Shown here piece by piece: positions 27,497 to 35,460 of a DNA stretch of 64,000 nucleotides (position 1 is the stretch's first letter; each line of letters begins with the position of its first letter). Below the pieces are notes generated by a model. The model worked only from the letters and a program-made list of their open reading frames with translations, searched no databases and was not told the DNA's origin. The DNA lies in NCBI GenBank assembly GCA_028285685.1, contig JANQOR010000041.1, forward strand, positions 62,001-126,000, written 5' to 3'. The stretch comes from Cyclobacteriaceae bacterium. Its GTDB lineage: Bacteria > Bacteroidota > Bacteroidia > Cytophagales > Cyclobacteriaceae. The translations under genes were made by a program, and so were the position numbers.

Positions 27497-28325
27497 TTGG
27501 TCTTCAGCTGATGGTTTTGAGGACATTACGTATAAAAAAAGCGGAAAGATTGCGCGGATTGCATTTAACAGGCCAGAGGTAAGAAATGCCTTCCAACCCA
27601 AAACGGTAGCAGAACTGCACAAGGCCTTTTTGGATGCTCAGGAAGATACAAATATTGGCGTTGTTCTCCTCAGTGGAGAGGGACCATCACCTAAAGATGG
27701 TGTCTACTCTTTTTGCAGCGGAGGAGATCAACGAGCCAGAGGGCATCAGGGATATGTTGATGATGATGGAATGCCTAGGCTTAACATTTTGGAAGTTCAG
27801 CGGCTGATTCGATTTATGCCGAAGGTTGTCATTGCAGTCGTGCCAGGTTGGGCGGTTGGTGGCGGTCATAGTCTTCACGTGGTATGTGATTTAACGTTGG
27901 CTAGCAAGGAGCATGCTATTTTCAAGCAAACAGATGCAGATGTCACTAGCTTCGATGGTGGCTATGGTTCAGCTTACCTGGCAAAAATGGTCGGCCAGAA
28001 AAAGGCCAGAGAAATATTCTTTCTTGGTAGAAATTACTCAGCCCAGGAAGCTTTTGAGATGGGGATGGTTAATGCGGTAATATCTCACGATCAGTTGGAA
28101 GAAACAGCCTACCAATGGGCCCTTGAAATTCTGGAAAAGTCCCCTACCTCTATCAAAATGCTCAAATTTGCACTAAACCTCACCGACGATGGCATGGTAG
28201 GTCAGCAAGTGTTTGCCGGAGAAGCAACTCGTCTAGCCTACATGACTGATGAGGCAAAAGAAGGAAGAAATGCTTTCCTTGAAAAGAGAAAGCCGAATTT
28301 CAATGATATTAAGTGGATACCTTGA
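27477..28325 (+). CDS. menB: MenB, 1,4-dihydroxy-2-naphthoyl-CoA synthase
   Basis: 282-residue crotonase-fold enzyme that closes the naphthoate ring of O-succinylbenzoyl-CoA. MenB-specific features are FCSGGDQRARG, PGWAVGGGHSLHVVCDLTLAS and TDADVTSFDGGYGSAYLA. The ATG lies inside the menD 3' end. The next plus-strand men gene, menE, is about 3 kb further on, beyond a minus-strand sigma cassette. Confidence 0.96.
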   Translation: MNKSTVSWSSADGFEDITYKKSGKIARIAFNRPEVRNAFQPKTVAELHKAFLDAQEDTNIGVVLLSGEGPSPKDGVYSFCSGGDQRARGHQGYVDDDGMPRLNILEVQRLIRFMPKVVIAVVPGWAVGGGHSLHVVCDLTLASKEHAIFKQTDADVTSFDGGYGSAYLAKMVGQKKAREIFFLGRNYSAQEAFEMGMVNAVISHDQLEETAYQWALEILEKSPTSIKMLKFALNLTDDGMVGQQVFAGEATRLAYMTDEAKEGRNAFLEKRKPNFNDIKWIP

Positions 28326-28361
28326 TTCTAGGCAGCAGTGTGGCACCTAAAATGACGACTC

Positions 28362-29270
28362 CTAGCAGCCTTTTCCTTTGAGTAGAACCTTTCCATCCTT
28401 AAAATCAAAGGTAAGGTTAAATGTCTTCGCAATGATTTCAATGGCATCTTTGGCTCTTCTTTCCTTGAATTTGGCGGTCAGATTACACTTCTTGAGTGAT
28501 TCATTTTCAAATTCAATATTTATTCCATAGACGTCTTCCAAGACTGTTTCTACAGTTGACATCTGGGTGCGCTCAAAAGTGAGTGTCTTTGTTTTCCAAG
28601 CAAGATAATTGACGTTGTTGTTGTTTCTCTTGATAATACCTCGTGTCAATTTGTTAACTGTTCCCATTTCACCTTCGGTTAACCTTACAGAAAGATCTGT
28701 TGCTCCTTTTTCTCCTGGTTTGATTAATGCAACCAACCCTGATTCAACACATACCTCCGTACTTTCCTCAGTAGCATCAATAACAAAGGAGGTGCCTAAA
28801 ACTTCGATTCTGGCATTATTAGTTGTAATGATGAATGGCCGATTCTCATCTCGCTTTATGTCAAAATAGGCCTTTCCATTTAATCGCACCTCTCGAACTT
28901 CATCTGTGATATTGACCGACTGGATAGTGGATTCCCCATGCAATGCGATTTCACTTCCATCAGCTAACCTCGTGGAATCATCGCTATCTCTAACAAATAG
29001 GTTTATGGTCAAAGCAACTCCCAACACAATCACTGCAGCTGCAGCGTATCTCATCCAATTAAATCTGACAACCTTGCCCTCCGGTTCACGCAAAATATTC
29101 TCGAGAACTGCTGTATTTGGTACAGGATTTGCCTGCATCGAAATCCAAATATTCTTTGCCTCAAAGAACTGTTTTGAGTTATCTGATGATTGGTTACGCC
29201 AAGAATTGATATATTCTATTTCGTCTTGGCTGCATTCACCAGAAAAATATTTTGCTAATTTTTCGTACAT
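28362..29270 (-). CDS. FecR-family anti-sigma factor
   Basis: 302 residues: cytoplasmic N-terminal domain (about 1-70) that would bind the sigma factor, one TM helix (about 75-90), a periplasmic FecR beta domain (LADGSEIALHGESTI, RPFIITTNNARIEVLGTSF) and a C-terminal DUF4974-like domain with ERRAKDAIEIIAKTFNLTF. It is last in the sigma cassette, 52 bases after the STN-protein gene, and convergent with menB. Confidence 0.93.
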   Translation of the reverse strand: MYEKLAKYFSGECSQDEIEYINSWRNQSSDNSKQFFEAKNIWISMQANPVPNTAVLENILREPEGKVVRFNWMRYAAAAVIVLGVALTINLFVRDSDDSTRLADGSEIALHGESTIQSVNITDEVREVRLNGKAYFDIKRDENRPFIITTNNARIEVLGTSFVIDATEESTEVCVESGLVALIKPGEKGATDLSVRLTEGEMGTVNKLTRGIIKRNNNNVNYLAWKTKTLTFERTQMSTVETVLEDVYGINIEFENESLKKCNLTAKFKERRAKDAIEIIAKTFNLTFDFKDGKVLLKGKGC

Positions 29271-29322
29271 ATTCTTCTTTCTGTCTGATTTCTAACAACT
29301 TACATGCGTTACAACCCCTATA

Positions 29323-30732
29323 TCACTTGCTAAAATTATCAAATTTTGGGTCATAATTTATAGGAACAAGATTTGCTAATCTTTCCCATGACCAATATCC
29401 GAACGTTGATACTGCAAATCTATCAACAACTTGCCCATTTAAGTCAATCCGGGCAGGTCCATGTAGCAAACCAATCAATGAAATTTGTTTACCAGGAGCT
29501 CGCTTCAACACGTTATCATTCTGAATGTAATCGCTGTAGATGACGGACGCAAATTGACCATCAAGTAAAAAGTTAACGCTCTCCTTTTCTTTTGTATACA
29601 CCACTAGCAAATAGTTATCAAAATCAAGCTCCCAATGATCACCTTTAAAGACAATGATATCACCTTCATGCAGCTCCGTCAACTTCTTAGTGTTCACCTT
29701 ATTGATACTTCGTGTCTCATACACTCTAAACCCATCTTTTCGCAATCGGTTTCCAAGCAAGGATTTCTTGAAATGGTTCCAGGAGCCCCGATAGCTTCTT
29801 TTACGTTCGTTCTTTATAGCGTGCCGAGATCTTGAAGTTAGTTCAAGGTTATTCTGAAATTTCATTTGTCCTCTGTATCTCAAATCCTTGTCAGACCTCT
29901 CAAAAGATTCGAGATAGTAAGTGATTTGATAAGCCATCGATTTGTTGACAATATTTATTGGCTCAGAAGCGAACGCCCTTAATCTTTTCGGTCCTTCTTC
30001 ATAGACAAAGTCAATGACCTCCGGATTTGTAATTGTGCACTGTCGTGCATTTTCAGATGTCCCGAAGAGATCGTTCTTGAACAAGCTAAAATACAAGGGC
30101 CAATCATTGAGTTCAGATGAGATTCGATTTGATACAACCTCTACTTCTTCCAGTTGACTAATCGAGAGTACCATTTGATGCTCCTGGATTCTGGCTCCGC
30201 CATTGTACTCAATAAGATTGTACACCGCATTTTCATAGCCTATGTACGAAAAAACAAGGTTATAATTCCCTGGCGGTATCTTGTCTATGTAAAAGTTACC
30301 GTCAATATCCGTTGAGGTTCCGATCGTAGTTCCATCAAGAAATACATTCACTCCTCTAAGAGCCGCACCATTCTCATCTACAACGTTTCCGCTGACATTA
30401 AAGAGTTTTCTACGCTTGACAACCGGTTGTGGAGATTCATAATTGATGATAATTTGTTCTTTAAAAAAAGAGTACTTGAGGCCTGTTCCAACAAGTAATT
30501 CTGAGAGGAATTGATCAATTAGGATATCTTCCGTGTAGATAGTAAATCTGTTACCTGCCGGTAAGAGGTCTGAATTGTAGCTAAAGAAATAGCCTGTCTT
30601 GGCAGATAGAGAATCGAAAATGACAGATAGCTCTTCATTTTCAAAACTTAATGTAATACGTGCATTCTTGCTTTGTGAAAAACCTATGCTAATGTTTAGT
30701 AGAAGTAGAATTACAAAGCTATGTCGCACCAA
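29323..30732 (-). CDS. STN + carboxypeptidase-regulatory domain protein without beta-barrel
   Basis: 469 residues with a signal peptide (MVRHSFVILLLLNISIGFS), a secretin/TonB short N-terminal (STN) domain (about 25-95; VIFDSLSAKTGYFFSYN), a CarboxypepD_reg-like beta-sandwich (about 110-195; VSGNVVDENGAALRGVNVFLDG, with DGNFYIDKIPPGNYNLVFSYIGYE), and about 270 residues of beta-rich sequence I cannot assign. It has no plug or 22-strand barrel. STN domains normally pass a signal to FecR, so this may be the outer-membrane or surface input of the sigma cassette. Start is TTG 30730-30732 (or the next codon, GTG), overlapping the sigma stop. Confidence 0.82.
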   Translation of the reverse strand: MVRHSFVILLLLNISIGFSQSKNARITLSFENEELSVIFDSLSAKTGYFFSYNSDLLPAGNRFTIYTEDILIDQFLSELLVGTGLKYSFFKEQIIINYESPQPVVKRRKLFNVSGNVVDENGAALRGVNVFLDGTTIGTSTDIDGNFYIDKIPPGNYNLVFSYIGYENAVYNLIEYNGGARIQEHQMVLSISQLEEVEVVSNRISSELNDWPLYFSLFKNDLFGTSENARQCTITNPEVIDFVYEEGPKRLRAFASEPINIVNKSMAYQITYYLESFERSDKDLRYRGQMKFQNNLELTSRSRHAIKNERKRSYRGSWNHFKKSLLGNRLRKDGFRVYETRSINKVNTKKLTELHEGDIIVFKGDHWELDFDNYLLVVYTKEKESVNFLLDGQFASVIYSDYIQNDNVLKRAPGKQISLIGLLHGPARIDLNGQVVDRFAVSTFGYWSWERLANLVPINYDPKFDNFSK

Positions 30733-31276
30733 TTTTGTGTTTTAGATCACCCAACTTCTCGCGCAAAACCTTCAAAGCCTTGCCCATTTGGACTTCTACA
30801 GTCTTAACTGAAATTCCAAGATGCTCGGCAATCTCCTGATACTTTAGTCCCTCAAACCTACTTAACTTAAAAATTTCGGAACATCTGGGTGGCAGATTAT
30901 CGATCTCTTCCAATATTCTGTTCCTAAGAAAATCGGGATCCTCCGAATCAAAGACGTTTTCACTAGAAGATTCCATGAATTGGATCATATACTGACGATA
31001 CGAGTCCTTCACCTTTTCATGTTTGAGTGCATTCAAACAAGAGTTGTGAACAGACCGATACAAATAACTTTTTACAGAAGAGTCCGGAGACAAGGTGTCA
31101 CATTTCTCCCAGAACTTAACAAAAACCTCTTGAGCAATTTCCTCAGCATCCTCACGCGTATCCATAAATCGGGCAGCATACAATACCATCGTCCCGTAGT
31201 ACTCGGAGAATATAAGTTCAAATGCACTCTTATCTTTGTCTATAAGTCTCCCAACAATGATCTCTTCGTTATCCAA
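30719..31276 (-). CDS. ECF sigma-70 factor (FecI-like)
   Basis: 185 residues with sigma region 2 (about 10-75; FELIFSEYYGTMVLYAARFM, DAEEIAQEVFVKFWE) and region 4 (about 120-175; LPPRCSEIFKLSRFEGLKYQEIAEHLGIS, with KTVEVQMGKAL). A stop codon directly precedes the TTG at 31274-31276 and the next ATG is inside region 2, so TTG must be the start. It is head-to-head with menE, with 8 bases between the start codons, so the two promoters must lie within each other's coding regions. Confidence 0.93.
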   Translation of the reverse strand: MDNEEIIVGRLIDKDKSAFELIFSEYYGTMVLYAARFMDTREDAEEIAQEVFVKFWEKCDTLSPDSSVKSYLYRSVHNSCLNALKHEKVKDSYRQYMIQFMESSSENVFDSEDPDFLRNRILEEIDNLPPRCSEIFKLSRFEGLKYQEIAEHLGISVKTVEVQMGKALKVLREKLGDLKHKIGAT

Positions 31277-31284
31277 TTAGTTAA

Positions 31285-32319
31285 ATGGTTGTACGGTTTG
31301 AAAAATGCGAACTAAAGATAGATCAAATTCATAAAGAAGAATTTTCGAAAGAAAGTTTTGCATCACATGAAAATAAAGTCATCGAGTTAATTCAAAGTTG
31401 GTTAAGAAACGACTCGCATTTCACGTTTAAAACTTCCGGCTCTACAGGAACAGCAAAAACCATACTAATTGAACGTGAAAAGGTAGAGTATAGCTGTAAT
31501 GCCACGATGGAAAAATTAGATCCTGGAAGAAAATTCAAATCAGCACTTTTGTGTATCAGTCCGGAGATGATCGGAGGAGCAATGGTCGTTTTCCGGTCCC
31601 TGACTCGAAACTTGAACTTACGTGTGGTGAAACCGTCTTCGAATCCTCTTGAGCAAATCGAACAAACAGATAAGTTCGACTTAACATCCCTGGTCCCGCT
31701 TCAGTTGGATGGTATGCGTGGGAACCAGTTAGATAATTTTAGCTGTATACTAGTCGGGGGTGGTAGCCTGGATCGTATTAACCTAAAAACTAGTGCTCAA
31801 ATTTACTCAACGTTCGGGATGACTGAAACCGTTTCCCATTTTGCATTGAGGCTTTCAGATGAAGAGATCTATGAATGCGTAGGTGACACTCAAGTTGAAA
31901 CTTACAAGAGTGACAGACTGGCTGTCCGTGGAACAATAACTAATCATAAATTACTTGTAACCAACGATTTAATTGAGTTTATCTCTACTAAAAAATTTAA
32001 ATGGATTGGCCGATCAGATATTGTGATCAACTCGGGAGGTGTAAAGATAAACCCAGAGAAGGTAGAGCGTATATTGCGTTCACAATTGGCGGGAAATTTT
32101 ATTGTTTCCTACCTGAAGGATAGCGTGCTGGAAAACAAAGTGATTCTCATAGTAGAAGGAACTCCTTTTGAGATGGAGCTGAACTTTTCAAATCTGGAAA
32201 AATATGAAAAACCGAAGAAGATACATTTTGTCGATAAGTTTATCCTTACAAGATCCCAGAAAGTAGATCGCATTAAAACCAGAGAGCGACTTCTGACATC
32301 ACTAAATCTCCAATCATAA
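31285..32319 (+). CDS. menE: MenE, o-succinylbenzoate-CoA ligase (short form)
   Basis: 344-residue adenylate-forming enzyme: FKTSGSTGTAK (ATP loop), STFGMTETVSHFAL, WIGRSDIVINSGGVKINPEKVE and, near the C-terminus, TRSQKVDRIKT with the catalytic Lys. It is about 100 residues shorter than E. coli MenE, lacking most of the N-terminal subdomain, as is usual in Bacteroidota. It makes the CoA thioester used by MenB. It is separated from menB by the sigma cassette. menA, menC and menH are not in the window. Confidence 0.9.
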   Translation: MVVRFEKCELKIDQIHKEEFSKESFASHENKVIELIQSWLRNDSHFTFKTSGSTGTAKTILIEREKVEYSCNATMEKLDPGRKFKSALLCISPEMIGGAMVVFRSLTRNLNLRVVKPSSNPLEQIEQTDKFDLTSLVPLQLDGMRGNQLDNFSCILVGGGSLDRINLKTSAQIYSTFGMTETVSHFALRLSDEEIYECVGDTQVETYKSDRLAVRGTITNHKLLVTNDLIEFISTKKFKWIGRSDIVINSGGVKINPEKVERILRSQLAGNFIVSYLKDSVLENKVILIVEGTPFEMELNFSNLEKYEKPKKIHFVDKFILTRSQKVDRIKTRERLLTSLNLQS

Positions 32320-32382
32320 GATTGATGCAAGAACATTCTCTTCGTTTAGTTACTTTTGAAGTTTGACTACCAACTAATTCGC

Positions 32383-32745
32383 GTGAAAAAATTAGATCTA
32401 ATAGGAAAGCTGATGTTCATCCTTCCAATGGCTTACTTTGGTTTTGGACACCTTTCAAACACAAACGAAATGGCTGAAATCGTCCCTGATTTTTTACCAA
32501 TGCCTGTATTATGGGTGTTACTGACCGGGATGGGACTTGTTCTGGCAACCATTTCGATCGTCATTGGAATTAAAGCACGGCTTTCAGCACAGCTTCTTGG
32601 TGTAATGCTCCTCTTGTTTGCTGTGATGATCCATCTGCCAGCTGGACTACAGGGGGATCATGCGGAACTGTTCGAGTTTTTTGAAAACTTTGCATTAGCG
32701 GGCGGAGCTTTGTATATTAGCTCTCACCTAAAAAACAGTCATTAA
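32383..32745 (+). CDS. DoxX-like small membrane protein
   Basis: 120 residues from GTG 32383; a TTG 9 codons upstream is a weaker start. Four hydrophobic segments: LMFILPMAYFGFGHL, WVLLTGMGLVLATISIVIGI, LLGVMLLLFAVMIHL and a C-terminal one. The pattern resembles DoxX/DoxD-type proteins. An exact TACTTTTG (-7 type) lies at 32351-32358, but no TTTG sits at the proper distance. Function unknown. Confidence 0.7.
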   Translation: MKKLDLIGKLMFILPMAYFGFGHLSNTNEMAEIVPDFLPMPVLWVLLTGMGLVLATISIVIGIKARLSAQLLGVMLLLFAVMIHLPAGLQGDHAELFEFFENFALAGGALYISSHLKNSH

Positions 32746-32768
32746 CCTAAGGTTATGTATGAAGAGAG

Positions 32769-32799
32769 CCTGCTCACCTAATTCGTGAGTAGGTTTTTT
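32769..32799 (+). terminator. Rho-independent terminator after the DoxX-like gene
   Basis: CCTGCTCAC (32769-32777) pairs with GTGAGTAGG (32785-32793), one wobble, 7-base loop, followed by T6 at 32794-32799. It stands just before the convergent radical SAM stop. Confidence 0.85.
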
Positions 32800-32800
32800 A

Positions 32801-33850
32801 TTAGAACAAGGTATAATTTCCACCTTTTCGGAATTTGGAGCAATCCAGATCCGAGAGTTTTGAATTTTTCAAATGTCTGCGTACTGCTACTTTGAAAAGC
32901 TGCCTGATCACTTTAGCAATTTCTCCATCTCCCACCACTCTCCTGCCGAACTCTGAGTCATTCACCCGACCTCCATGCAGCTCCTGTATTTGATGCCACA
33001 CCTTATCAGCTCTTTCCGGAAAGTTCTTGAGCAGCCAATCTTTGAAAATCTTTTGGATTTGTCCGTTAAGTCTCACGACAGTGTAGCCTGCGAACTTTGC
33101 GCCATTCTTCGCCGCTTCCTCTATAATCGAAGGAATTTCGTGATGATTTAGCGACGGAATAATGGGTGCGTTCATAATACCAGTGGGAATTCCTTCTTGA
33201 TTCAGCAGCCTGACAGCCTCAAATTTTTTCTTAGCACTTGCAGTTCTGGGTTCAAGTACGCGTCTCAAGGATTCGTCTTGAGATGTGATCGAAAGCACGA
33301 CATGTACCAAGTTGCTTTTTGCAAGCTCTTTGAGCAAATCCAGGTCTCTGAGTATCAAAGAATTTTTAGTAATTATCCCAATTGGATGAAGATATTTTAA
33401 GCACACAGTAAGGATCTGACGGGTCAACCGAAACTTTCTCTCTAAGGGCTGATAGCAGTCCGTATTACCACTCAGCATGATTGGCTGTGGTTTGTAGGAA
33501 GGGTTTAGGAATGTCCTCTCCAACAGAGAGGCAGCATTCCGTTTCACGATGATCTTGGTCTCGAAATCCAAACCCGAGCTGAACCCCCAATATTCATGCG
33601 AGTTTCTGGCATAGCAATAAACACATCCATGTTCACATCCTTGGTATGGATTAACTGACGCGGCAAGGTTTAGGTCTGGGCTATTATTGTAAGAGACAAT
33701 CTTCTTAGGAGACTCATAGAAGACTTCAGTTTTCGGCCTTTCTGACATCAGCTCCTCGTCCTGACCATCAGGATCATCAATACTTATGAATTGCTCATGA
33801 AATTTGTTCGGCACGTTTATTTGAGCGCCCTTTCCTTTAAAATATTTCAC
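32801..33850 (-). CDS. PA0069-family radical SAM protein
   Basis: 349 residues with GTG start (33848-33850). The radical SAM Cys cluster appears as CEHGCVYC in NPYQGCEHGCVYCYAR, followed by AMLSGNTDCYQPLE-like and GIITKNS segments typical of the spore photoproduct lyase-like branch called PA0069 (SplB-like Rv2578c group). The substrate is not known to me. A perfect 15-base inverted repeat ends at the base next to the start codon. Confidence 0.88.
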   Translation of the reverse strand: MKYFKGKGAQINVPNKFHEQFISIDDPDGQDEELMSERPKTEVFYESPKKIVSYNNSPDLNLAASVNPYQGCEHGCVYCYARNSHEYWGFSSGLDFETKIIVKRNAASLLERTFLNPSYKPQPIMLSGNTDCYQPLERKFRLTRQILTVCLKYLHPIGIITKNSLILRDLDLLKELAKSNLVHVVLSITSQDESLRRVLEPRTASAKKKFEAVRLLNQEGIPTGIMNAPIIPSLNHHEIPSIIEEAAKNGAKFAGYTVVRLNGQIQKIFKDWLLKNFPERADKVWHQIQELHGGRVNDSEFGRRVVGDGEIAKVIRQLFKVAVRRHLKNSKLSDLDCSKFRKGGNYTLF

Positions 33851-33885
33851 AATGAAAATTACTAATATTTTTAGTAATTTTCATT
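33851..33885. promoter_or_regulatory. Perfect inverted repeat abutting the radical SAM start codon
   Basis: AATGAAAATTACTAA (33851-33865) and its exact reverse complement (33871-33885) flank 5 bases. On the minus-strand transcript the hairpin ends immediately before the GTG, so it would cover the ribosome-binding region; as DNA it could be an operator. There is no U-run, so it is not a terminator. Confidence 0.6.
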
Positions 33886-33917
33886 CTGAATATCAGGAAA
33901 TAAGAATATTCTGATAA

Positions 33918-34457
33918 TCAATTTTTGGTTCGACTCAGCAGGTATGCACTTACACCTCCCACCAATGCTCCCATGAGATGTGATTCCCAACTTATGCTTT
34001 GATTTATGGGCAAAACGCCAAATACAAGCCCCCCATAAACAACAACGACAATCAGGCTTATGATGACTGTTTTGAAATTGCGATGAAAAAAACCATAGAG
34101 AACAAGAAATGAGGCAAGTGCATAAACAACCCCGCTAGCACCAATGTGATAAAAGGGCCGACCAAACACCCATACCAGAATATTTGTAAAAAAATAGGAC
34201 TGCAAAAAGACCCTGGAAGCCACCGAGGGATAGAAGAAGTAAAGTGTTCCACCCAGTGCAAGCAGTGGCACTGTGTTAGAGAGCAGGTGATTGAAGTTGC
34301 CGTGAATCATTGGGGCAGTTAGTATTCCAACCGCTCCTCTAAGGTTGAGTGGATAAATGCCAAGGAAACCAAGGTCCAAATGAAGGAAATACTCAATGGT
34401 AAATATTAACCACATCAAAAAGACCAATCGTAGAGGTGCAATAGCGCTTGCCTGCAT
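33918..34457 (-). CDS. Rhomboid-family intramembrane serine protease
   Basis: 179 residues, about six TM helices. Family motifs: HGNFNHLLSN, the catalytic Ser in GASGVVYAL and the catalytic His in SWESHLMGALVGG. It should cleave TM segments of membrane proteins. It is separated from the upstream TerB-like gene by a strong terminator. Confidence 0.92.
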   Translation of the reverse strand: MQASAIAPLRLVFLMWLIFTIEYFLHLDLGFLGIYPLNLRGAVGILTAPMIHGNFNHLLSNTVPLLALGGTLYFFYPSVASRVFLQSYFFTNILVWVFGRPFYHIGASGVVYALASFLVLYGFFHRNFKTVIISLIVVVVYGGLVFGVLPINQSISWESHLMGALVGGVSAYLLSRTKN

Positions 34458-34472
34458 GGTGTAAAAGAAAAC

Positions 34473-34522
34473 AAAAAACCCTGATTGATCATCGAATCAT
34501 GATGTGGAGATCAATCAGGGTT
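34473..34522 (-). terminator. Rho-independent terminator after the TerB-like gene
   Basis: Perfect 14-base arms AACCCTGATTGATC (34477-34490) and GATCAATCAGGGTT (34509-34522). On the minus strand the right arm is followed by a U-run (A6 at 34473-34478). Confidence 0.9.
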
Positions 34523-34539
34523 AAGTGACAGTGCTTATA

Positions 34540-35004
34540 TTACTTGGACGGATCTTTGATCATCTTCAATTCCATCAACTTGGCTTCTTCGTACCCAACA
34601 GAGAGATAACCTAGAACTCCGCCCGATGACTCAGCGATTTTCTTTGCCAGTTCCCTCAGACTTGCGTGAAGTTTGATCGAGAAGTTTTTATCAATTTTTG
34701 GCAAGATGAAATTCAATTTCCTTAGCTCCTTCGTAATCGCAGAAACTCGTTCGTCCGTTCCTGCCGGAAGTTCGTCTATGAGTTGGTTGAAATTATCTTC
34801 AAACCCCTCTCCCACTAACTTGTAATAATCGCCAAGCTGTTCCCTCGATCTTGTCTGCTTGTTTCTTGCCACATTTATTGCTTCTTTCCTCTCGGATTTA
34901 TCAATATTTCCATCTGCTCCTGCTATCAAAATTGCTACATAAACAGGTGCTTTAATAAGTACGTCGATCTCATCCTCACGTAGAGGTTCAAATTCAGCTA
35001 TCAT
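34540..35004 (-). CDS. TerB-like helical protein
   Basis: 154 residues, soluble, all-helical. The segment VYVAILIAGADGNIDKSERKEAI resembles the TerB (tellurite-resistance) fold with its acidic metal-binding turn (ADGNID). No other ter gene is nearby, so a tellurite role is not implied. It diverges from the Hpt gene over 83 bases. Confidence 0.6.
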   Translation of the reverse strand: MIAEFEPLREDEIDVLIKAPVYVAILIAGADGNIDKSERKEAINVARNKQTRSREQLGDYYKLVGEGFEDNFNQLIDELPAGTDERVSAITKELRKLNFILPKIDKNFSIKLHASLRELAKKIAESSGGVLGYLSVGYEEAKLMELKMIKDPSK

Positions 35005-35087
35005 TCTTAATTGTTTGAAAATTTCGGACGAAAATACAAAAAATTATTCGCGATAGAGCCAATAGAATCTTATAACTTCGAGGTTAA

Positions 35088-35420
35088 ATGAAAATCGATT
35101 TCGCATACCTTGAAGCCGTCAGTGACGGAGATCATGAATTCATCCGACAATTCATGTCAACATTTGAAGAAACGTATCTCTCACTCACCAAAAAACTCAA
35201 GGATGAATTCGCCAACGGTGATTTTGTTAACCTGGGAAAAACTGCTCATCAGTTAAAGCCATCCGCCAAAATGCTGTCCTTGGAGGCTGGTGAAGATCTC
35301 GAAAATCTCCAAAACGAACCTGAATCAGCTACCATAGAAAAACTCAATTTTATCGCCGATAACTGCGCAGAAGGATTTAAGGAACTCAAAATCTGGGCAA
35401 AAGAAAAAGGAGTAAGTTGA
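35088..35420 (+). CDS. Stand-alone Hpt phosphotransfer protein
   Basis: 110-residue helical protein matching Hpt domains: FIRQFMSTFEETYLSLTKKL, then KTAHQLKPSAKMLSLEAG with the phosphoacceptor His54. It would shuttle phosphate between a hybrid kinase and a response regulator. No partner kinase is adjacent; the nearest two-component genes are 14 kb or more away. Confidence 0.88.
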   Translation: MKIDFAYLEAVSDGDHEFIRQFMSTFEETYLSLTKKLKDEFANGDFVNLGKTAHQLKPSAKMLSLEAGEDLENLQNEPESATIEKLNFIADNCAEGFKELKIWAKEKGVS

Positions 35421-35460
35421 TTTAAGCACCACTCTATTTTCTGCTCATTCATCATCTAAC

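Noticed and set aside
32351-32358. TACTTTTG promoter-like box before the DoxX-like gene
   Set aside because: The -7 box is exact, but the nearest upstream TTG is 26 bases away, outside the usual spacing; mentioned only in the gene entry.
34540-35004. Tellurite-resistance gene
   Set aside because: Only the fold resembles TerB; no other ter genes are present, so the resistance role is not supported.
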